Shown: positions 18,360-27,302 of the stretch, in pieces
Layout of the letters: each line of letters opens with the position of its first letter
Position numbering within the stretch: position 1 is the stretch's first letter
From: Roseinatronobacter sp. S2
GTDB lineage: Bacteria; Pseudomonadota; Alphaproteobacteria; Rhodobacterales; Rhodobacteraceae
Assembly (NCBI RefSeq): GCF_029581395.1
Contig: NZ_CP121113.1
Span: forward strand, 1,484,001 to 1,548,000
DNA: 64,000 nt
Direction of reading: 5' to 3'
Made by a program: the position numbers and the translations under genes
The notes under the pieces: generated by a model
Told to the model about the DNA's origin: nothing
The model's database searches: none
Seen by the model: only the letters and a program-made list of their open reading frames with translations

Positions 18360-20035
18360 GGGCGTTCGCCTGTGGCGGCATGGTGGCCCGCAACAAAACC
18401 GAAGGTCATGGCAGGGCCAAGGTTGATGCCCCCTGCCGGATAGAACCCGCCGAAAGGGCTGGCGGCATCCGCGCCCGCACAATACAGCCCCGCGATGGGC
18501 GCGCCCGCAGTGTCCAGAACCCGTGCCGCCCCGTCGCAGGCAAGCCCCGCGAATGTCCCGAAACTGCCGGGCGTGACCCTGACCGCGTGAAAGGGCGGCT
18601 TTGCAATGGGGCCCACGCAGGGGTTCGGGCCGTGGTCGGGGTCGCCTTGCAGGCGCATATAGGGTGTGGTTCCCCTGCCGAATTCGGGATCGTGTCCGCG
18701 TTCGGCATGGGTGTTCCAGTTCGCAACGGTCCGCGCCAGCGCGGCCGCATCAATGCCGCAGGCGCGTGCAAGGCCCTGAACTGTGTCCGCCGTGTTCAGA
18801 TAGCCGCGCTTTTGCCACTGCGCCCATGGCACGGGCGCAGGGCGCACGATGCCCAGACCATAGCGGCGCAGAAAGCGGTGGTCGCAGACCAGCCATGACT
18901 GCGCGGGCTGGTCAGGCGGCGTCGCGTCCAGCAGGGCGGTGACGTAATCATGATATCCCAGCCCTTCGTTGCAAAACCTGCGTCCGTTGGCCAAAACCCC
19001 GATGACACCCGGTTTTCCCCGGTCAATGATATGCGGAAACAGCCCGCGTGCCCCGTCGGGATAGGGCACCTGTGACACGGGGCAAAGGGCGGCAGGTGCG
19101 GCGGCGCTTTGGTCGAATTGCGCGCCGAGTGCTGTTGCAAGTGCCGCGCCACCGCCTTGCGCGCTGGGCACCGAAAGGCTGTCATGGCTATCGTTGCGGG
19201 GGAAGGTTTGCGCGCGCCGTGCGGTGTCATAGCCATAGCCCCCCGTTGCCAGAATGACGCCCTTGCGCGCGGTGATGATCTGGCCACAGGCCAGCTGCAC
19301 GCCATCCACAGCGCTTTTGTGGCGCAGCAATGCCGTCACGGTGGTGTTCACCCGCCAGTCCACCCCCAGATCAAGCGCGGATCGCATTAACCGCGCGGCC
19401 AGTGCCGCGCCATTGCGCAGGTCCATTCCGCGCCCATGCAGGGCCAGATCGCGGGCATGGCGCAGCACCCGCCCTGTCACATGCAAAAACGACCGCGCAT
19501 TCCGCGTCATGGTCATGAAGCTGCGCAGGTCTGCCCCTGCCTGAATGGTCATCCCGTGAAAGGTGGTTTCGCGCAACGGCAGGCGCAACAAAGTGATGTT
19601 TTGCTTCAGCTTGCGCCCGTCATAAGGGCGCGCAATGACCGACCGCCCGCCCATGCCTGCGCCCGGAACATGGCTGTAAGTGTCTGGAATGCCAGCGCCA
19701 AGATCGAATTGCACCGCTGTTTGGTTATGAAAGAAGTCTACCATTCTGGGCGCTGCGTCCAGAAATGCGTCCACGCGTTCGGGGTTGAAATGGTTGCCAA
19801 GAACATGTTGCAAGTAGCGGCGCGGGCTGTCTTGCGCGGTATCAATGCCCGCCGCGTGTGCCAGCGACGTGCCGGGCGCCCATATCCATCCGCCTGACAA
19901 TGCGGTTGTGCCCCCCAGAACACCTGCGGATTCCAGAACAAGCACGTTTGCGCCGTGCGATGCGGCTGTGACCGCTGCGGCAAGCCCTGCGGCCCCGGAC
20001 CCCAGAATGATGATGTCATAGGATTGTGGGGTCAC
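18356..20035 (-). CDS. FAD-dependent dehydrogenase (fumarate reductase/ketosteroid dehydrogenase superfamily)
   Basis: A 559-residue flavoprotein. The N-terminal dinucleotide fold contains DIIILGSGAAGLAAAV, then GGTTALSGGWIWAPG, and the C-terminal FAD motif is GLYCAGADAASPFGG with GGINLGPAMTFG. The superfamily dehydrogenates steroids, tricarballylate and ring carboxylates. GTG at 20035 was chosen because GGGAGG lies just before it. It diverges from the LysR gene, shares its control region, and is co-transcribed with the TIM-barrel gene. Substrate unknown; a shikimate- or quinate-like ring compound is my inference. Confidence 0.8.
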   Translation of the reverse strand: MTPQSYDIIILGSGAAGLAAAVTAASHGANVLVLESAGVLGGTTALSGGWIWAPGTSLAHAAGIDTAQDSPRRYLQHVLGNHFNPERVDAFLDAAPRMVDFFHNQTAVQFDLGAGIPDTYSHVPGAGMGGRSVIARPYDGRKLKQNITLLRLPLRETTFHGMTIQAGADLRSFMTMTRNARSFLHVTGRVLRHARDLALHGRGMDLRNGAALAARLMRSALDLGVDWRVNTTVTALLRHKSAVDGVQLACGQIITARKGVILATGGYGYDTARRAQTFPRNDSHDSLSVPSAQGGGAALATALGAQFDQSAAAPAALCPVSQVPYPDGARGLFPHIIDRGKPGVIGVLANGRRFCNEGLGYHDYVTALLDATPPDQPAQSWLVCDHRFLRRYGLGIVRPAPVPWAQWQKRGYLNTADTVQGLARACGIDAAALARTVANWNTHAERGHDPEFGRGTTPYMRLQGDPDHGPNPCVGPIAKPPFHAVRVTPGSFGTFAGLACDGAARVLDTAGAPIAGLYCAGADAASPFGGFYPAGGINLGPAMTFGFVAGHHAATGERP

Positions 20036-20079
20036 GCGCACCTCCCTTGTTGCAGGCAGCATTCAAAGGAAAATTCGTT

Positions 20080-20131
20080 AACGTCAATTATCGTTTTTGC
20101 GCAATGCGTAACGCTATGTTAATCTACGCAT
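20080..20131. promoter_or_regulatory. Divergent LysR control region
   Basis: The half-site AACGTCA at 20080-20086 is the same one that forms the palindrome at 21087-21111. A second inverted repeat, ATGCGTA-N14-TACGCAT, spans 20104-20131 just before the LysR ribosome site. Both lie between the divergent FAD dehydrogenase and LysR genes, where LysR regulators typically bind. Confidence 0.5.
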
Positions 20132-20142
20132 CGGAGGACATC

Positions 20143-21072
20143 ATGAAAGAACTTACCCTGCGCCAGATCGAGGTTATTCGCGCGGTCATGCTGCGTGGCA
20201 CCATCAGCGGGGCGGCAGAGTTTCTGGGCGTGTCGCCGCCCGGCATAAGCCGCCTTGTCAAACATACCGAAGAAACCCTTGGTCTGCGCCTGTTTGAACG
20301 CCGCGAGGGGTTGTTCATCCCCGCAGTCGAAGCGGGCGCGGTTTTCGATCAGGTGCGCGAGGTGCATCGCGGTGTCGAAAACCTGCATGATGCGCTGTTT
20401 AATCTGCAAAAGGGCGACGGGGCCGATCTGGCTTTCGCTTCAGCCCCATCGGTGGCGCAATTCATTGCGGCGCGGGTTTTGCGGTCGGTGCGCGGGCGTT
20501 ACCCTGACTTGTTCATTGATCTGAACATCCTGAAAATTGAAGAAACGGTTGAATACCTGCTGCTTGAACGGGGGGAATTCGTGATCATGTCGTCCGCGAT
20601 CCAGAACCCCGGGGTCGAGAATACTGAACTGGCGCGCGGGCGCATTGTGGTTGTCCTGCCGGAAGGGCACCGACTGGCCGAGCGGCCCGTTTTGTCAGTG
20701 CGCGATCTGGCGGGCGAGCCGTTGATCGGTGTGGACCCGTCCGACCCGTATGGCGCCATTCTGGCCAAGCCCTTCAAAGATGCAGGCGTGCCGCTTGAGC
20801 AAAGCATGCGCGGGCGTTTTGCGCAAACCGTGGTCAGTCTGGTGCGCCATGGGCTGGGGGTTGCGTTGATCGACGAATTTTCTGTCGCAGAGGTGTATCT
20901 GCCGGGGTTGGTGCGCCGCCCCTTGCAAGAAGAAGCGACTGTGCATGTCAATGTGGTGCGCAAAAAAGGGCGCAACCTGTCCAATTTTGCCGAATACACG
21001 ATAGAGCGTTTCCGGCGCGAATTGCGGCGGGCCACGGACCAGTGGAGTGATACGGCGCAGCACAAGAATTAA
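20143..21072 (+). CDS. LysR-family regulator of the TTT/shikimate locus
   Basis: A 309-residue LysR protein with an N-terminal winged helix (LRQIEVIRAVMLRGTISGAAEFLGVSPPGISRLVKHTE, described here by its first residues LRQIEVIRAV at position 6) and a periplasmic-binding-type effector domain from about residue 90. ATG 20143 follows GGAGG by 6 bases. It lies between the minus-strand FAD dehydrogenase operon and tctCBA-aroE-quiC and most likely activates both in response to the imported acid. Confidence 0.85.
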   Translation: MKELTLRQIEVIRAVMLRGTISGAAEFLGVSPPGISRLVKHTEETLGLRLFERREGLFIPAVEAGAVFDQVREVHRGVENLHDALFNLQKGDGADLAFASAPSVAQFIAARVLRSVRGRYPDLFIDLNILKIEETVEYLLLERGEFVIMSSAIQNPGVENTELARGRIVVVLPEGHRLAERPVLSVRDLAGEPLIGVDPSDPYGAILAKPFKDAGVPLEQSMRGRFAQTVVSLVRHGLGVALIDEFSVAEVYLPGLVRRPLQEEATVHVNVVRKKGRNLSNFAEYTIERFRRELRRATDQWSDTAQHKN

Positions 21073-21086
21073 CATCAGGTTCATAG

Positions 21087-21111
21087 AACGTCATATTTGA
21101 TATTTGACGTT
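21087..21111. promoter_or_regulatory. LysR-type operator before tctC
   Basis: AACGTCA-N11-TGACGTT is a perfect 7-bp-arm palindrome with AT-rich spacer, fitting the T-N11-A rule for LysR sites. It lies 15 bases after the lysR stop and 62 bases before tctC, and the same half-site occurs in the divergent region upstream of the regulator. Confidence 0.6.
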
Positions 21112-21173
21112 ATGCAGATATATCGCAATAACAGAAACAAGGCGCGGTGGTCGCGCCGCTAAGGGAGGATATA

Positions 21174-22172
21174 ATGAAATATACTGTATTCGGTGCAGTT
21201 TCCGCCGCACTTATCGGGGCAGGGGGCGCTATGGCGCAGGATTTCCCAACCAAGGAAATTCAGGGCATTATCCAATGGGGGGCCGGTGGGTCAACCGATG
21301 TTGTGATGCGGTCTGTGACCCCGCATGCCGAAGCGGTGCTTGGCGGCACGGTTGTGATGCAGAACATGACTGGCGGCGTGGGCGCGATTGGTCTGAACCA
21401 TGTGGCCGATCAGGCGGCAGATGGCTACACATTGCTGATGGGCGCGGAAAACCCGCTGCTGTACAAGGTCATGGGCCTTGGCGACAAGGATTACAGCGAC
21501 TTCATCGCGATCAACCTGCTGGCACGCGGCACGCCTATTCTGGTTTCCGGCCAGAACACACCGTATAACGATTATGCTGAACTGATGGAATTCATCGCGG
21601 AAAACCCCGGTGAAGTGCGCTTTGGCGCAACTGGTCCCGGCGGCCTGCCATCGGTTATCACGGCGATGATGAACGCGGTCGAGGGTGAGTTGGATGTGAT
21701 CTCCGTTCCCTTTGATGGTGATGGCCCCGCACTGACCGCGCTGCAAGGTGGCGCGATTGACGTGATGCCCGCCGTTCTGGGCGCCGCGATCGAAGGCATT
21801 CGCGCAGGCACAATGAAGCCGCTGGCCGTGTTCGATGTGGAATCGAATGAACGCCTGCCCGACGTGCCGACCGTTGCATCGTTCAATGACGCCTATGATG
21901 ATCTGTTGCCATGGGGGCCGTTTTTCGGAATTTTCGTGAAAAACGGAACACCTGATGATGTGGTCGGCGCGCTTCAGGCTGCGTATTCCGAAGCCGCCCA
22001 GAATGCCGATTTTGTCGAGATGATCGACAATCGCGGCTTCACCATGATGAATATTGCCGGTGACGAAGCCGCCGACTTCATGAACCGCTGGCAGCAAAAC
22101 ACCACATGGCTGCTGCATGATGCGGGTGTGACGCAGAATTCGCCCGAAGATTTCGGCATCGAACGGCCCTGA
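21174..22172 (+). CDS. tctC: Tripartite tricarboxylate transporter binding protein (TctC family)
   Basis: A 332-residue periplasmic receptor of the Bug/TctC family. Residues 1-21 form a signal peptide (ending GAMAQ), and the mature start FPTKEIQGIIQWGAGGSTD is the family's ligand-binding entry loop. ATG 21174 follows GGGAGGA. It delivers a carboxylic acid to TctAB. Given the dehydroshikimate-type enzymes downstream, the substrate may be shikimate, quinate or dehydroshikimate rather than citrate; that is inference. Confidence 0.88.
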   Translation: MKYTVFGAVSAALIGAGGAMAQDFPTKEIQGIIQWGAGGSTDVVMRSVTPHAEAVLGGTVVMQNMTGGVGAIGLNHVADQAADGYTLLMGAENPLLYKVMGLGDKDYSDFIAINLLARGTPILVSGQNTPYNDYAELMEFIAENPGEVRFGATGPGGLPSVITAMMNAVEGELDVISVPFDGDGPALTALQGGAIDVMPAVLGAAIEGIRAGTMKPLAVFDVESNERLPDVPTVASFNDAYDDLLPWGPFFGIFVKNGTPDDVVGALQAAYSEAAQNADFVEMIDNRGFTMMNIAGDEAADFMNRWQQNTTWLLHDAGVTQNSPEDFGIERP

Positions 22173-22182
22173 ACGCCTTGGA

Positions 22183-22208
22183 CCAGACCCGTGATGCGGG
22201 TCTGGTTT
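22183..22208 (+). terminator. Stem-loop after tctC (attenuator)
   Basis: CCAGACCCG pairs with CGGGTCTGG across a 5-base loop, followed by TTT. A second, weaker stem (CCGCCC/GGGCGG) follows within 30 bases. It separates tctC from tctB on the same strand and probably reduces read-through, so that the binding protein exceeds the permease. Confidence 0.6.
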
Positions 22209-22406
22209 CACCGCCCGTCTGCCTGATGGGCGGTATATTATTCTACCGGTTTGCGGCTTGATACTGCCAGCCCGACCTGTGGACGTTTAATTTGCCGCAA
22301 TTTCAGTTCGCTGATCCTTGGTGGATTTCCTGAAATTGCTTTACGCCCGTGTTGCGCAGGCGACCATTCGGAATGCCAACACATGATCCGCAGCCGGACG
22401 CGCGAT

Positions 22407-22436
22407 GTGCCACAAAAGCTGGCTTTTGTAGGGCAC
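22407..22436 (+). other. Hairpin in the tctC-tctB gap
   Basis: The 307-base gap between tctC and tctB holds no credible gene. Besides the tctC attenuator it contains a hairpin with GTGCC plus ACAAAAGC on the left arm and GCTTTTGT plus GGCAC on the right, interrupted by a 2-base bulge, ending 43 bases before tctB. It may be an RNA processing or stability element. Confidence 0.4.
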
Positions 22437-22479
22437 GACATGCGCCGGTTGCTGGCTCGCCCGATGCAGGGAGGATGCA

Positions 22480-23049
22480 ATGGACCCCAATTTCCGCGGT
22501 GACGATGATCATCATGACGGAACCTCGGACGCGACACCGGGGGGATATCCGCAACAACGCCGCCCCGGAGAGGTTTTCTTTACCTGCTTCTTGCTGGTGG
22601 CAAGCGCGGTCTTGCTGAATGAGGCCTTTGGCATATCGGGGTTTGACAAATTGTCTGCACCCGGCACTGTGCCGGTTGTGACCGCAGCCATTATGGTGGT
22701 GTGCATGGCGATTATCTTTTTCCAGACAATCCGCCTGCCGAAAGTCACCGGCGAAAGCATTGCGCGCGACATTCTGCCATGGCGGGTGCTGGCCTTTGTC
22801 GGGTGTCTGGTCGCCTATGCGCTGGCCGTGCGCCCTTTGGGTTTCTTGCCCACAACGGCTTTGTTTCTGGTGTTCGGTATCCGGCTTTTGGGGCGCGGGT
22901 GGGTGTTTTCCGTGGGCGTGGGGCTGGGGGCGCTGGTCTGTATCTGGATCGTGTTCCGCATTGTGTTCACTGTGCTTATGCCGCCCGGTATCGTGCCTGA
23001 AGCGGAACTTGTGCAGATCATCCGCAATCTGTTCAGCGGGGTCCGGTGA
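22480..23049 (+). CDS. tctB: Tripartite tricarboxylate transporter small membrane subunit (TctB)
   Basis: A 189-residue protein with a polar N-terminal stretch (residues 1-30, including DDDHHD) and four hydrophobic helices, the normal TctB form. GGGAGGA precedes the ATG. Its stop overlaps the tctA start (TGATG). It forms the permease with TctA. Confidence 0.85.
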   Translation: MDPNFRGDDDHHDGTSDATPGGYPQQRRPGEVFFTCFLLVASAVLLNEAFGISGFDKLSAPGTVPVVTAAIMVVCMAIIFFQTIRLPKVTGESIARDILPWRVLAFVGCLVAYALAVRPLGFLPTTALFLVFGIRLLGRGWVFSVGVGLGALVCIWIVFRIVFTVLMPPGIVPEAELVQIIRNLFSGVR

Positions 23050-24563
23050 TGGAGGCGCTTTCAGCATTTGTAACGGTTCTGGCCCAACCGCAGCTTCTGG
23101 CGCTGGTGGCGCTGGGCACATTCGCGGGCATCTATATCGGGGCCATTCCGGGCCTGTCGGTGACGATGGCAGTGTCGATCCTGATTTCGTTCACCTTCTC
23201 ATGGTCGGTCTATCCGGCGCTGGCGCTGATGGTGGGCATCTATATGGGGGGCGTGTATGGCGGCGCGCGCACCGCGATTTTGTTAAACATTCCCGGCGCA
23301 CCGTCGGCCATTGCCACGGCGCTGGACGGCTACCCGATGGCCAAACGCGGCGAGGCCGGTCAGGCCATCGGGGTCAGCACGGTCATGTCCGTGATCGGCG
23401 GCTTTGTCGGAATTGCGGTGCTGGCCGTGGCCGCGCCGCTGGTGTCGGATTTCGCGCTGCGGTTCCAGCCGCGTGATTACATGTTTCTGGCGGTGCTGGG
23501 CATTTTGCTGGTGGGGTCACTGTCGACGGGATCGCTGGTCAAGGGTATCTTCGCCGGTGCGCTGGGCATTGCCATTGGCGCAGTCGGGCGCGACCCGCTG
23601 ACCTTCACGCCGCGCTTTACCTTTGATCTGTCGCTGCTGAACGGGGGCATTTCCTTTATCGCGGTCATGATCGGCATGTTCGGCGTATCTGAGGCGCTGT
23701 TGCAACTGCACCATGTCGACAAGAAGGCCATTCGCCAGAAGGTGGGCCGCATCATTCCGTCATGGAAGGTGGTGCGAAAACACCTGCCCTTGTCGATGCA
23801 GACATCGACCATTGGCGTGACCATTGGCGCTTTGCCGGGCACGGGCGGCGATATTGCGGCGCTGATGGCCTATGACCATGCGAAACGTGTCACCAAGAAC
23901 CCTGAACGCCCCTTTGGTGATGGGGCCATGGAAGGGCTGGTTGCGCCAGAGGCCGCGAATAATGCAGCCGTTGGCGGCGCGTTCGTGCCCATGATGACAC
24001 TGGGCATTCCCGGTGATGCGGTGACCGCGATCATGATCGGTGCGCTGTTCATCCACGGGCTGAACCCCGGCCCGATGCTGATGATCGACCGCCCCGAAAT
24101 GTTCTGGTTCATCGTGGGCGCGCTGACATTTGCCAATATTTTCTTGTTGATTTTCGGCCTGACGGGGATACGGCTGTTCACCAAACTGGTGGAAATGCCG
24201 CGCGCCGTGCTGATCCCGCTGATCCTGATCCTGTCGATCGTGGGGGCCTATGCGGTCAATAACGCGATTACCGATGTCTACTGGATGCTGGGTTTTGGTG
24301 TGCTGGGCTATTTCATGCGCCATTACGGCTATCCGCTGGGTCCGGTTATTCTGGGGGTGATCCTGTCGCGCTTGCTGGATGACAACTGGCGGCGTGCGAT
24401 TATCACCGCACGCGAGGATTGGGGCCGCTTCTTTGACGGCGTGTTTTCAAGCCCGCTGTCATCGGTGTTGCTGGCCGCCATTATCTTTATTTTCCTGTCG
24501 CACACGCCGCCCTGGAAATGGGCGAAAGCGCGGTTTTTCGCACGCCCCAAACCAAAAGAGTGA
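23049..24563 (+). CDS. tctA: Tripartite tricarboxylate transporter large membrane subunit (TctA)
   Basis: A 504-residue permease with about twelve helices. The family's conserved glycine/proline-rich loops are visible near residues 20-40 (GIYIGAIPGLSVTMAVS), 60-75 (GIYMGGVYGGARTAIL) and 258-270 (GALPGTGGDIAALMAY). It couples substrate uptake to the ion gradient. GTG 23046 is an alternative start overlapping tctB further. Confidence 0.92.
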   Translation: MEALSAFVTVLAQPQLLALVALGTFAGIYIGAIPGLSVTMAVSILISFTFSWSVYPALALMVGIYMGGVYGGARTAILLNIPGAPSAIATALDGYPMAKRGEAGQAIGVSTVMSVIGGFVGIAVLAVAAPLVSDFALRFQPRDYMFLAVLGILLVGSLSTGSLVKGIFAGALGIAIGAVGRDPLTFTPRFTFDLSLLNGGISFIAVMIGMFGVSEALLQLHHVDKKAIRQKVGRIIPSWKVVRKHLPLSMQTSTIGVTIGALPGTGGDIAALMAYDHAKRVTKNPERPFGDGAMEGLVAPEAANNAAVGGAFVPMMTLGIPGDAVTAIMIGALFIHGLNPGPMLMIDRPEMFWFIVGALTFANIFLLIFGLTGIRLFTKLVEMPRAVLIPLILILSIVGAYAVNNAITDVYWMLGFGVLGYFMRHYGYPLGPVILGVILSRLLDDNWRRAIITAREDWGRFFDGVFSSPLSSVLLAAIIFIFLSHTPPWKWAKARFFARPKPKE

Positions 24564-24566
24564 CCT

Positions 24567-25418
24567 ATGACCCCTGATCTGCTGCTTGGCCTGATTGGTG
24601 ACAATATCGCTGCATCGCGTTCACCGCTTTTGCATGTTCTGGCGGGCAGGCAGAACGGGAAGCGCGTGCAATATGACCGGCTGGTGCCCGCAGCACTGGG
24701 TCTGGATTTTGCAGCCGTGTTTGCGGGTGCCGCAGCGCAAGGGTATCGCGGGCTGAACATCACCTACCCCTATAAGGAAAAGGTGGTGGCGCATGTCACG
24801 GTTGCCGATCCGCAGGTGCGCGCGGTGGGCGCGGTCAACACGGTGCTGTTCGGACCGGACGGGCCAATGGGCCACAACACTGATTATTCGGGTTTTATCG
24901 CCGCCTATCGCGGTCTGCGCGGGGATGCGCCAACCGGCGCGGTGTTGATGATTGGCACGGGCGGTGTGGGGCGTGCGGTGGCGTTCGGGTTGGTCGCGCT
25001 GGGGGTGCAGGACTTGCGCCTTGTGGACCGCGACCGCGCCAAGGCCAGCGCGCTGGCCGCGGATTTGCAGCGCGCCGCGCCGCAATTGTCGGTGCAGATT
25101 GCCGATTGTGCTGAAACGGCGGCATCGGGCGCGCAGGGGGTGGTCAACTGCACCCCTGTCGGTATGGTGGGCTATGGCGGCACGCCGCTTGCGCGCAGCG
25201 CCTTGGCGGGAACGCAATGGGTGTTCGATGCGGTCTATACGCCTGCACAGACGCAGTTTCTGACAGATGCCCGCGCGCAAGGTGCGCAAGTGCTGTCGGG
25301 GTGGGAATTGTTTTTCTGGCAGGGCGTGCAGGCATGGGCGCTGTTCTCAGACGGGTTGGGGCTGGATCTGGCACGCCTGCGCGCCGACCTGCTTGCCCCT
25401 TCGGAGGATGCTGTATGA
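24567..25418 (+). CDS. Shikimate dehydrogenase family protein (catabolic, quinate/shikimate type)
   Basis: A 283-residue AroE/YdiB-type dehydrogenase. The shikimate-binding residues SRSP (about 17-20), the catalytic Lys in NITYPYKEKV and the Asp in GHNTDYSGF are intact, and the NAD(P) loop is IGTGGVGRA. It interconverts shikimate (or quinate) and the 3-dehydro form. The gene lies 3 bases after tctA and overlaps the dehydratase gene by 4 bases, so it is in a catabolic operon and is probably not the biosynthetic aroE. Confidence 0.85.
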   Translation: MTPDLLLGLIGDNIAASRSPLLHVLAGRQNGKRVQYDRLVPAALGLDFAAVFAGAAAQGYRGLNITYPYKEKVVAHVTVADPQVRAVGAVNTVLFGPDGPMGHNTDYSGFIAAYRGLRGDAPTGAVLMIGTGGVGRAVAFGLVALGVQDLRLVDRDRAKASALAADLQRAAPQLSVQIADCAETAASGAQGVVNCTPVGMVGYGGTPLARSALAGTQWVFDAVYTPAQTQFLTDARAQGAQVLSGWELFFWQGVQAWALFSDGLGLDLARLRADLLAPSEDAV

Positions 25419-27295
25419 AACTGTCCCTTGCCACTGTGTCCATTGCCGGTGATCTGCGCCAGAAGCTGGCGGCCATTGCCGCCGCAGGGTTCGACGGGGT
25501 CGAGATATTCGAGCAGGACCTGATCGCGTCAGATGCCAGCCCGCGCGAAATCGGGCGGATGGTGCGCGATCACGGGCTGGAGATCACGCTGTTCCAGCCC
25601 TTCCGCGATTTTGAAGGGCTGCCGGAGCCGCTGCGCAGTCGTGCTTTCGCGCGGGCGGAACATAAGTTCGACCTGATGGGGGAGTTGGGCTGCGATCTGA
25701 TGCTGGTGTGTTCAAACCTGCATCCGGCGGCGCGCGGGGGCGTGGACCGGTCTGCCGCCGATCTGCACGCGTTGGGGGAACGTGCCGCACGCCGTGGCCT
25801 GCGTGTGGGGTATGAAGCGCTGGCCTGGGGGCGGCATGTCAATGACCACCGCGATGCATGGGAAATTGTGCGCCGCGCGGACCATCCCGCACTTGGGCTG
25901 GTGCTGGACAGTTTTCATACCCTTGCGCGCGGCATAGATGTGGACACCATCCGCCGCATTCCCGGCGACCGCATTTTCTATGTGCATCTGGCCGATGCGC
26001 CGCGCATTGACATGGACCTGCTGTATCTGTCGCGCCATTTCCGGTGCATGCCGCTGGAAGGGGAGATGGATGTTGTGGGCTTTGCGCGGGCGGTTCTGGC
26101 CACAGGGTATGACCATGTATTCAGCCCCGAAATTTTCAACGACCAGTTTCGCGGCGGTGTCGCAGGCGTCATCGCGCGCGACGGGTTGCGGTCGCTGAAG
26201 GCATTGCTGGATGCGGCGCGCCGGGCGGAACCGCACCTGCCGCAGCGCCTGCCCGCCATGCCCGCGCCCCAACAGGCGCAGGATGTGGCGTTTCTGGAAT
26301 TCGCCACATCAGCGGATGAAGAACACGATCTGGGGGCGTTTCTGGCGGGGGCAGGGTTTGAACATGCCGGAAATCATGTGTCCAAATCCGTGTCCCTGTG
26401 GCGGCAGGGCAATATCAACATTCTGATCAATACAGAAACGCGCGGCCATGCCCATATGACATGGGTGAACCACGGAACCAGCATCAGCGAGATTGCCCTG
26501 CAAGTGCCCGACGCTGCCGCCGCGCAGACCCGCGCGCACGAACTGGGCGCATTGGCCGATGATGAAACCGAACATGGCCCCGGTGAATTGTCGATCCCTG
26601 CGCTGCACTCTCTGGGTGGCGGGCTGCTGCGCTTGCTGGATGACGGGCCGGAACTGCGGCGTATCTGGGAACGTGATTTTGCGGTGCAGCCAGTATCGGG
26701 CGGGGCCGGGTTGAGGCGCATTGACCATATCGGCCAGACCATGGCCTATGATGAAATGCTGAGTTGGTCGTTATATTACACCACCTTGTTTGATGCGCAG
26801 AAATCACCCATCGTTGATGTTATTGACCCCGGCGGTTTGGTCCGGTCACAGGCCATCAAAAGCGGTGGTCTGCGCCTGACATTGAACGGGGCTGAAAACC
26901 ACCGCACTTTCGCCGGGCGCTTCATTCAGGACAGTCTGGGCGCATCGGTGCAGCATGTGGCCTTCAGCACCGACGATATATTCGCAAGTTCTGCCAAACT
27001 GGCCGCATGCGGGTTTGAACGGCTGCGGCTGGGTGCCAACTACTATGCCGATCTGAAGGCGCGTTTCGGGTTGCCGCAAGACCTTGTGGACCGGCTGGAG
27101 GGGGAGAGCATTCTGTATGATGAGGATGAGGGCGGCAGCTTCTTTCAGCTGTTCAGCATGCCGCGCGGGGACGGGCTGTTTTTCGAGGTTGTCCAGCGCG
27201 ATGGCCGCCATGATGGCTATGGTGCGCCAAACGCGCCCTACCGTATTGCCGCACAGCGCCGTGTGACACGCGGACAAGGCATGCCAATACGCTGA
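25415..27295 (+). CDS. quiC: 3-dehydroshikimate dehydratase, QuiC type (TIM barrel fused to HPPD-like domain)
   Basis: A 626-residue fusion. The N-terminal AP-endonuclease-2 TIM barrel (1-280) has candidate metal ligands Glu134, Asp165, His191 and Glu239, with His168 nearby. The C-terminal half (about 290-620) resembles 4-hydroxyphenylpyruvate dioxygenase, with the His/His/Glu pattern at RRIDHIGQT, VQHVAF and FFEVVQRDG. The architecture is that of Pseudomonas QuiC1, which makes protocatechuate from 3-dehydroshikimate. With the adjacent dehydrogenase it would feed aromatic-ring cleavage; those later genes are not in the window. The role of the HPPD-like half is uncertain. Confidence 0.82.
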   Translation: MKLSLATVSIAGDLRQKLAAIAAAGFDGVEIFEQDLIASDASPREIGRMVRDHGLEITLFQPFRDFEGLPEPLRSRAFARAEHKFDLMGELGCDLMLVCSNLHPAARGGVDRSAADLHALGERAARRGLRVGYEALAWGRHVNDHRDAWEIVRRADHPALGLVLDSFHTLARGIDVDTIRRIPGDRIFYVHLADAPRIDMDLLYLSRHFRCMPLEGEMDVVGFARAVLATGYDHVFSPEIFNDQFRGGVAGVIARDGLRSLKALLDAARRAEPHLPQRLPAMPAPQQAQDVAFLEFATSADEEHDLGAFLAGAGFEHAGNHVSKSVSLWRQGNINILINTETRGHAHMTWVNHGTSISEIALQVPDAAAAQTRAHELGALADDETEHGPGELSIPALHSLGGGLLRLLDDGPELRRIWERDFAVQPVSGGAGLRRIDHIGQTMAYDEMLSWSLYYTTLFDAQKSPIVDVIDPGGLVRSQAIKSGGLRLTLNGAENHRTFAGRFIQDSLGASVQHVAFSTDDIFASSAKLAACGFERLRLGANYYADLKARFGLPQDLVDRLEGESILYDEDEGGSFFQLFSMPRGDGLFFEVVQRDGRHDGYGAPNAPYRIAAQRRVTRGQGMPIR

Positions 27296-27302
27296 ACGCC
27301 GG

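Noticed and set aside
22183..22250. Possible riboswitch after tctC
   Set aside because: Two simple stems without a recognisable aptamer core; better read as an attenuator.
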